Origin: Paenibacillus chibensis
GTDB taxonomy: Bacteria > Bacillota > Bacilli > Paenibacillales > Paenibacillaceae
Assembly: GCF_004001045.1 (NCBI RefSeq)
Contig: NZ_BIMK01000001.1
Location: 124,001-188,000, forward strand
Length of the DNA: 64,000 nt
Direction: 5' to 3'
Positions within the stretch are counted from its first letter, which is position 1, and each line of letters opens with the position of its first letter. Under the pieces are notes generated by a model. It saw only the letters and a list, made by a program, of their open reading frames with translations, was not told the DNA's origin and ran no database searches. A program made the position numbers and the translations under genes. This document shows, in pieces, positions 60,289 through 64,000 of the stretch.

Positions 60289-61242
60289 TTAGCCGACAAT
60301 GCCCGTGCGCTCTACGCTTTCGACAAAGTACCGCTGCACAAACAAATATAAAATTATCAGCGGCGCGGTCAGCAGCAGCACGCCGGTGTTCAGCAGCATG
60401 GACTGATAGACCAGATCCGGTTCCTTGCCGAGCGCCGAGCCCATGTCCATCAGCTGCGTGGACAGCACCTTGACCTTGCTCAGGAAAAGCGACACGTAAT
60501 AGCTGTCATTCCACTGCCATACAAACGAAAACAGCACCACGGTGACGATGGCCGGCACCGCATTGGGCAGCATGATCCGGTAAAAGGTCTTCAGCACGCC
60601 CGCCCCGTCCACGAACGCCGACTCTTCGATTTCCTTCGGGATTCCCCGGAAAAACTGGCGGAAAATATAGATATACAGCCCATTTTTCAGCCCCATGGCG
60701 GTAGACGACGAAATGAGAAACGGCCAGAACGTATCAATCAGGTTGAGGCTAGATTTGCCCGTAAACAGCTTGATCAGGCCGAACAAATCAAAATAGCGGT
60801 ACGTAAGATACAGCGGAATCATGATGGTCTGCGGCGGCACGACGATCGTAAAAATAACGAGCCCGAACAGCAGGCCGCTCCCCTTGAACTTCAACCGGGC
60901 AAAGGCATATGCCGCTAGTGCGCAGGAAGCAAGCTGAACGACCGTTGTCCCTGCCGAGATCAGAAACGTATTCAGGAGCGCCGAAAAATAATGGGTTGCT
61001 TCCATGGCAATCTTGATGTTATCGAACGTGAAATGTCTGGGGATCCAGAGCACGGTCGGGTCATAAATATCGACTTTGCTGCGGAAGGCCACCGACAGGC
61101 GCAAGAAAAGCGGGAACAAGATGATAAAGCAGAACCCGGCAATCAGGACGGTGCGCACCACGATCCAGAGCCAGAGCTTGGATTTTTCCAGAGGGTTGAA
61201 TCGGTACTGGATGATGTCCGCGTATGCGGCAGGCGATTTCAT
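60289..61242 (-). CDS. Carbohydrate ABC transporter permease (MalG-like)
   Basis: 317 residues with six hydrophobic segments and the EAA loop EIEESAFVDGAGVLKTFYRI. It forms the second permease of an importer together with the MalF-like protein encoded 16 bases upstream, and is distinct from the pair at 49-51 kb. AAGGAGGAG precedes the ATG. No ATPase gene accompanies it, and the binding protein must lie beyond the window's right edge. Confidence 0.92.
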   Translation of the reverse strand: MKSPAAYADIIQYRFNPLEKSKLWLWIVVRTVLIAGFCFIILFPLFLRLSVAFRSKVDIYDPTVLWIPRHFTFDNIKIAMEATHYFSALLNTFLISAGTTVVQLASCALAAYAFARLKFKGSGLLFGLVIFTIVVPPQTIMIPLYLTYRYFDLFGLIKLFTGKSSLNLIDTFWPFLISSSTAMGLKNGLYIYIFRQFFRGIPKEIEESAFVDGAGVLKTFYRIMLPNAVPAIVTVVLFSFVWQWNDSYYVSLFLSKVKVLSTQLMDMGSALGKEPDLVYQSMLLNTGVLLLTAPLIILYLFVQRYFVESVERTGIVG

Positions 61243-61258
61243 AGCCTTCTCCTCCTTA

Positions 61259-62158
61259 TCAGTCGTAGTAGAACACCTTTCTGGAAATGATCGCCGTTGA
61301 AATGCCCAGAATCGCGGTCACGACGGCAAAATAGACCCAGGACATGGCCGCGCTTTGGCCAAACTCGAACGATTTGAACGCGGTCTCGGAAATCAGGGAA
61401 TTGATTGAATTATGGCTGAACGAATCGATGATCGAATACACGATATTGGTCAAAATGAGCGGCGTCATCATCGGAAAGGTGACCTTCCAGAAGATTTCGT
61501 AGCCGGTCGCACCTTCAATGCGCGATGCCTCGTATAAGGCAGGCGACACCGACTGCAGTCCGGCCAGGAAAATCAGGATCTGCACGCCGGAGGAGCTGAT
61601 AATTTCATAAATGCGGTCCACCGCTCCGGTGATGTAGTTGACGAATACCGGAGCGAGGCCCGATTCGGTCAGCATTTTCTTCAGCTCGAAGCTCTGCAGC
61701 AGGCCTCCGCCGCCTTCGCCTCCGCCTGTACCGGACAAGCTTGCGCCTCCGACAAAGCTGCTGATATCCAGATTCGCGATCGCTGCCGAGGCTAGAATGA
61801 CCGGCAGGAAAAAGATCGCCCTGGCCAGTGCCCGGCCGCGGAATTTCTGGTTCAGCAGCACCGCCGCAAACAGGCTGAAGATGATAATGATCGGCACGTT
61901 GACGACCATGTTGATGACCGACTCCGTCAGCCTCCGCGGATAGTCCGGATTGGTCGTGAACAGCTGGCTGTAGTTGGACCAGCCTTTATAATCGACGGCA
62001 AAGCCGCCTTCGACCAGATGAATCGAGCTCAGGCTGAACCGGAAGGACTGGATGAGCGGCAGCAGAAACAGCATGACAAGACCCAGGAGAAGCGGCGTTA
62101 CGAACAAGACGCCGTACCACTGCTTTTTTTGGGACAAGGTAAGAGATTTTCTGAACAT
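61259..62158 (-). CDS. Carbohydrate ABC transporter permease (MalF-like) with glycine-rich loop
   Basis: 299 residues from the ATG at 62158 (a GTG three codons upstream overlaps the DUF5696 stop). Six hydrophobic segments and the EAA loop LYEASRIEGATGYEIFWKVTFP are present. Between segments 3 and 4, on the outside, there is an unusual insertion with SGTGGGEGGGGLLQS. It partners the MalG-like permease. AGGCGG lies about 9 bases before the ATG. Confidence 0.9.
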   Translation of the reverse strand: MFRKSLTLSQKKQWYGVLFVTPLLLGLVMLFLLPLIQSFRFSLSSIHLVEGGFAVDYKGWSNYSQLFTTNPDYPRRLTESVINMVVNVPIIIIFSLFAAVLLNQKFRGRALARAIFFLPVILASAAIANLDISSFVGGASLSGTGGGEGGGGLLQSFELKKMLTESGLAPVFVNYITGAVDRIYEIISSSGVQILIFLAGLQSVSPALYEASRIEGATGYEIFWKVTFPMMTPLILTNIVYSIIDSFSHNSINSLISETAFKSFEFGQSAAMSWVYFAVVTAILGISTAIISRKVFYYD

Positions 62159-62159
62159 A

Positions 62160-64000
62160 TTATTCACCGCCTACATGATAGCTCTGCGGCTGAAGCTGCA
62201 GGCCGTCCACGGCTGCCGCCGTATCGTTGTAATTGATCGTTATGCTTACCCCGTTCTGATAGGTGGTCCTGACAACGCCCGGCGCAACCAGGCTGTGGCC
62301 GGTGATGGCCTGATCCCGAACCTTGGACAGGATCGGACCGGCTTCCTGATACAGCCTTACTGCTTCTTCAAACCAATCCCGGTAATTGAGCGCATACATG
62401 CCGTTGTAGTCCGTATCCTTCACCTTCGAAGCATCGCTGGCGAACCATTGATAGTACACCATCGACCCTGTTTCCAGCGACCTCAGCATCGAAAGCCGCG
62501 GATTCTGAAGCGCATCCATGTTGTATGGGGCGCCCGCGAGATCGACGTAACCGTGCAGGGCAATCTGGTAAAACGGAATTTCCTCGTCGGTGATATTCAG
62601 CCGGCTGCTGCGTGCCGGCGCATTCACGACGATTCCGGCGTATGGCAGGCTGTAGGCGTTGCCGCCGTCGACCATGAGCGGCCCTGTGCCGTGGCGCAAA
62701 AGCTCCATTTCTTTCACCGACGTCAACAGCGAATCCTGGCGGCTGACGGGATGGCCGGGATCAAAGTCAGAATTGACCTCCCGGCCTAGATCACGCAGCG
62801 ACAGACCCGGAACACCCAGTTTGGCGTAATCTTTCAGGAATCCTTCCACCTGCTTCGGCAGCTGGCGCGGAGACAGGATATAATGGGAAAACCTGCTTGT
62901 ATCCTTGGCATAAGTGACCGGATTATAGGCATACACCGCCGCCTTGCTGCGGTCCAAAAGCGTTGCCGTTCCGGACGAGCCTTTGTATTTCTCCACAAAG
63001 GCGGCATCCGGGAACAAGCTGACTCCGTTCTTCTGCGCATAGTCGGCCAGCTTCAGGAAACCCTTCCTGCCTCCCAGCACTCCGGTGACGGAAATATCCG
63101 ACGGGGACGCATGGCGGATGCCGCCGTTGAACCAGCCGACAAGCCGAAGATCAATGCTGGCGACGCCTGCCTCCTTCAGCTGCCCGAGGATTCCTTCGGC
63201 CTCGCTGAAGGTCGTTAGCGACTCCGTGGCTTCGTAAGGAATGCCGAGGATGGATTTGCTTTTACGGAAAGCGCCCACCAGCTCCAACACGAACGGAGCC
63301 GGGGTTGAAGCATCCAGCTTTTTCAGCTGGAATTTGTCTGCAAGATAGATCCGGTACGCGGTGGCCATGCCCGTATAATCCGCGGAACTGCCGGAGAGAA
63401 ACGCATAGCGGATCTGAAGGCTGCCCTGGTACCTGCCGGATTGAAACATCGGAACCGCGCTGGTTTTGGTACCGGAGGACAAGGTGTAATAATCCATAGC
63501 GGTAACCTGAAATTTGCTGCTGACCGTATTATAGGAATCATTGCGGCCGCTGATATCGGCGCTGATGCTTGCACCGGCTTCGCCGTCCTCGATGATGCCA
63601 AGCAGCGCGTGATCATTCTGCTTCAAGCCGAATACCGGAAGACGGGAGGCCTCATTCGTCTGAATCCGCTCCTTCACGTCGAAGGTGCCGTCATTCCCAT
63701 ACACAGGCAGGCTGTAAGGCTCCGCGTTCAGCTTCTGATTGTTCAAATGAATGAGGGCGCCTGAACCGTCGGGCACAAAGATGTATCCTTTCTTGCCGGT
63801 ATCCGCCGCGCCGAAAAATTTCAAAATCTGCAGGGACGCGATCGGATAGGATTTGCTCGATTTCAGCTCCTTGGCCGGTACGGTGACGACAAGGTTACCG
63901 CCATCGAGCGAATATACAACGGGTACGGTGAATTCCGCCTCCTCGGAAGCGGCTGCCTCTCCCACCCCGTTCTCCTTGTTGTCCTGCGCCGCATCCTCTG
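62160..64000 (-). CDS. DUF5696 protein, partial (start outside the window)
   Basis: At least 612 residues are visible and the frame stays open to the right edge, so the N terminus is missing. The C-terminal two thirds looks like a glycosidase-type TIM barrel (IDLRLVGWFNGGIRHASP, SLFPDAAFVEKYKG, PLMVDGGNAYSLPYAG) followed by a small beta domain ending YHVGGE. DUF5696 proteins are common in Paenibacillus next to sugar ABC permeases; their enzyme activity is not established. Here it is the most upstream visible gene of an operon with two permeases, the GH20-like and the GH38 enzyme, so a role in the same glycan is likely. Confidence 0.85.
   Translation of the reverse strand, partial: EDAAQDNKENGVGEAAASEEAEFTVPVVYSLDGGNLVVTVPAKELKSSKSYPIASLQILKFFGAADTGKKGYIFVPDGSGALIHLNNQKLNAEPYSLPVYGNDGTFDVKERIQTNEASRLPVFGLKQNDHALLGIIEDGEAGASISADISGRNDSYNTVSSKFQVTAMDYYTLSSGTKTSAVPMFQSGRYQGSLQIRYAFLSGSSADYTGMATAYRIYLADKFQLKKLDASTPAPFVLELVGAFRKSKSILGIPYEATESLTTFSEAEGILGQLKEAGVASIDLRLVGWFNGGIRHASPSDISVTGVLGGRKGFLKLADYAQKNGVSLFPDAAFVEKYKGSSGTATLLDRSKAAVYAYNPVTYAKDTSRFSHYILSPRQLPKQVEGFLKDYAKLGVPGLSLRDLGREVNSDFDPGHPVSRQDSLLTSVKEMELLRHGTGPLMVDGGNAYSLPYAGIVVNAPARSSRLNITDEEIPFYQIALHGYVDLAGAPYNMDALQNPRLSMLRSLETGSMVYYQWFASDASKVKDTDYNGMYALNYRDWFEEAVRLYQEAGPILSKVRDQAITGHSLVAPGVVRTTYQNGVSITINYNDTAAAVDGLQLQPQSYHVGGE

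Noticed and set aside
1..64000. tRNA, rRNA, CRISPR array, insertion sequence, prophage or integrase
   Set aside because: Searched by eye on both strands; no cloverleaf, spaced identical repeats, transposase or integrase motif was found.

Overview
The window looks like chromosomal DNA of a Paenibacillus-type, spore-forming Bacillota. The reasons are strong GGAGG-type ribosome sites with frequent GTG and TTG starts, sporulation proteins SpoVAC and SpoVAD with a DUF1657 protein, YesM/YesN-type regulators beside sugar ABC transporters, and a DUF5696 protein. No tRNA, rRNA, CRISPR array, phage or insertion sequence was seen. Both window edges cut a gene.

Left part (1-20.4 kb): a frameshifted D,D-carboxypeptidase gene next to a VanR/VanS-like two-component pair; membrane proteins (ArAE-type exporter, AI-2E-family protein, PAP2 phosphatase); a short spoVA-type cluster (DUF1657, DUF421-DUF1657 fusion, SpoVAC, SpoVAD) that lacks spoVAE; a membrane-anchored parvulin foldase; gabD; an MFS transporter; rhaD; a secreted coiled-coil protein behind a terminator-like leader hairpin; an ABC-2 exporter trio; and threonine dehydrogenase. 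Two copies of a two-hairpin dispersed repeat lie at about 4.6 and 12.6 kb.

Middle part (20.4-43 kb): one leftward polysaccharide operon of 19 genes. It begins with a CpsB/YwqE phosphatase, a Wzz-type chain-length protein and a tyrosine kinase. A structured gap that I read as an EAR (epsC) antitermination RNA follows. Then come galU, a wecC-like dehydrogenase, a heparinase II/III-like protein, a CapK-like adenylating enzyme, six GT4-type or DUF1972 glycosyltransferases, Wzx, Wzy, a GNAT/FemAB-like protein, a deacetylase, an acyltransferase and a beta-helix protein. A divergent 81-residue XRE regulator shares an 11-bp palindrome (TACAAAATGTA) with both promoters, so it probably represses itself and the operon. 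No priming glycosyl-1-phosphate transferase and no UDP-GlcNAc 2-epimerase lie in the window.

Right part (43-64 kb): a YdjM-like membrane hydrolase with a LexA-like palindrome at its promoter, an exported propeller-like protein, a CDF metal transporter and a lipoprotein. A glycan-use region then runs leftward: the partial DUF5696 gene, two permeases, a GH20-like hydrolase and a GH38 alpha-mannosidase; then YesM/YesN; then an NgcE-like binding protein, two permeases and a GH35 beta-galactosidase. The binding-protein promoter carries a pair of 13-bp direct repeats 42 bp apart with a cre site between them, and a second cre inside the gene. This fits activation by the YesN-type regulator with carbon catabolite control. 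The enzyme set suggests use of mannose-, hexosamine- and galactose-containing oligosaccharides.
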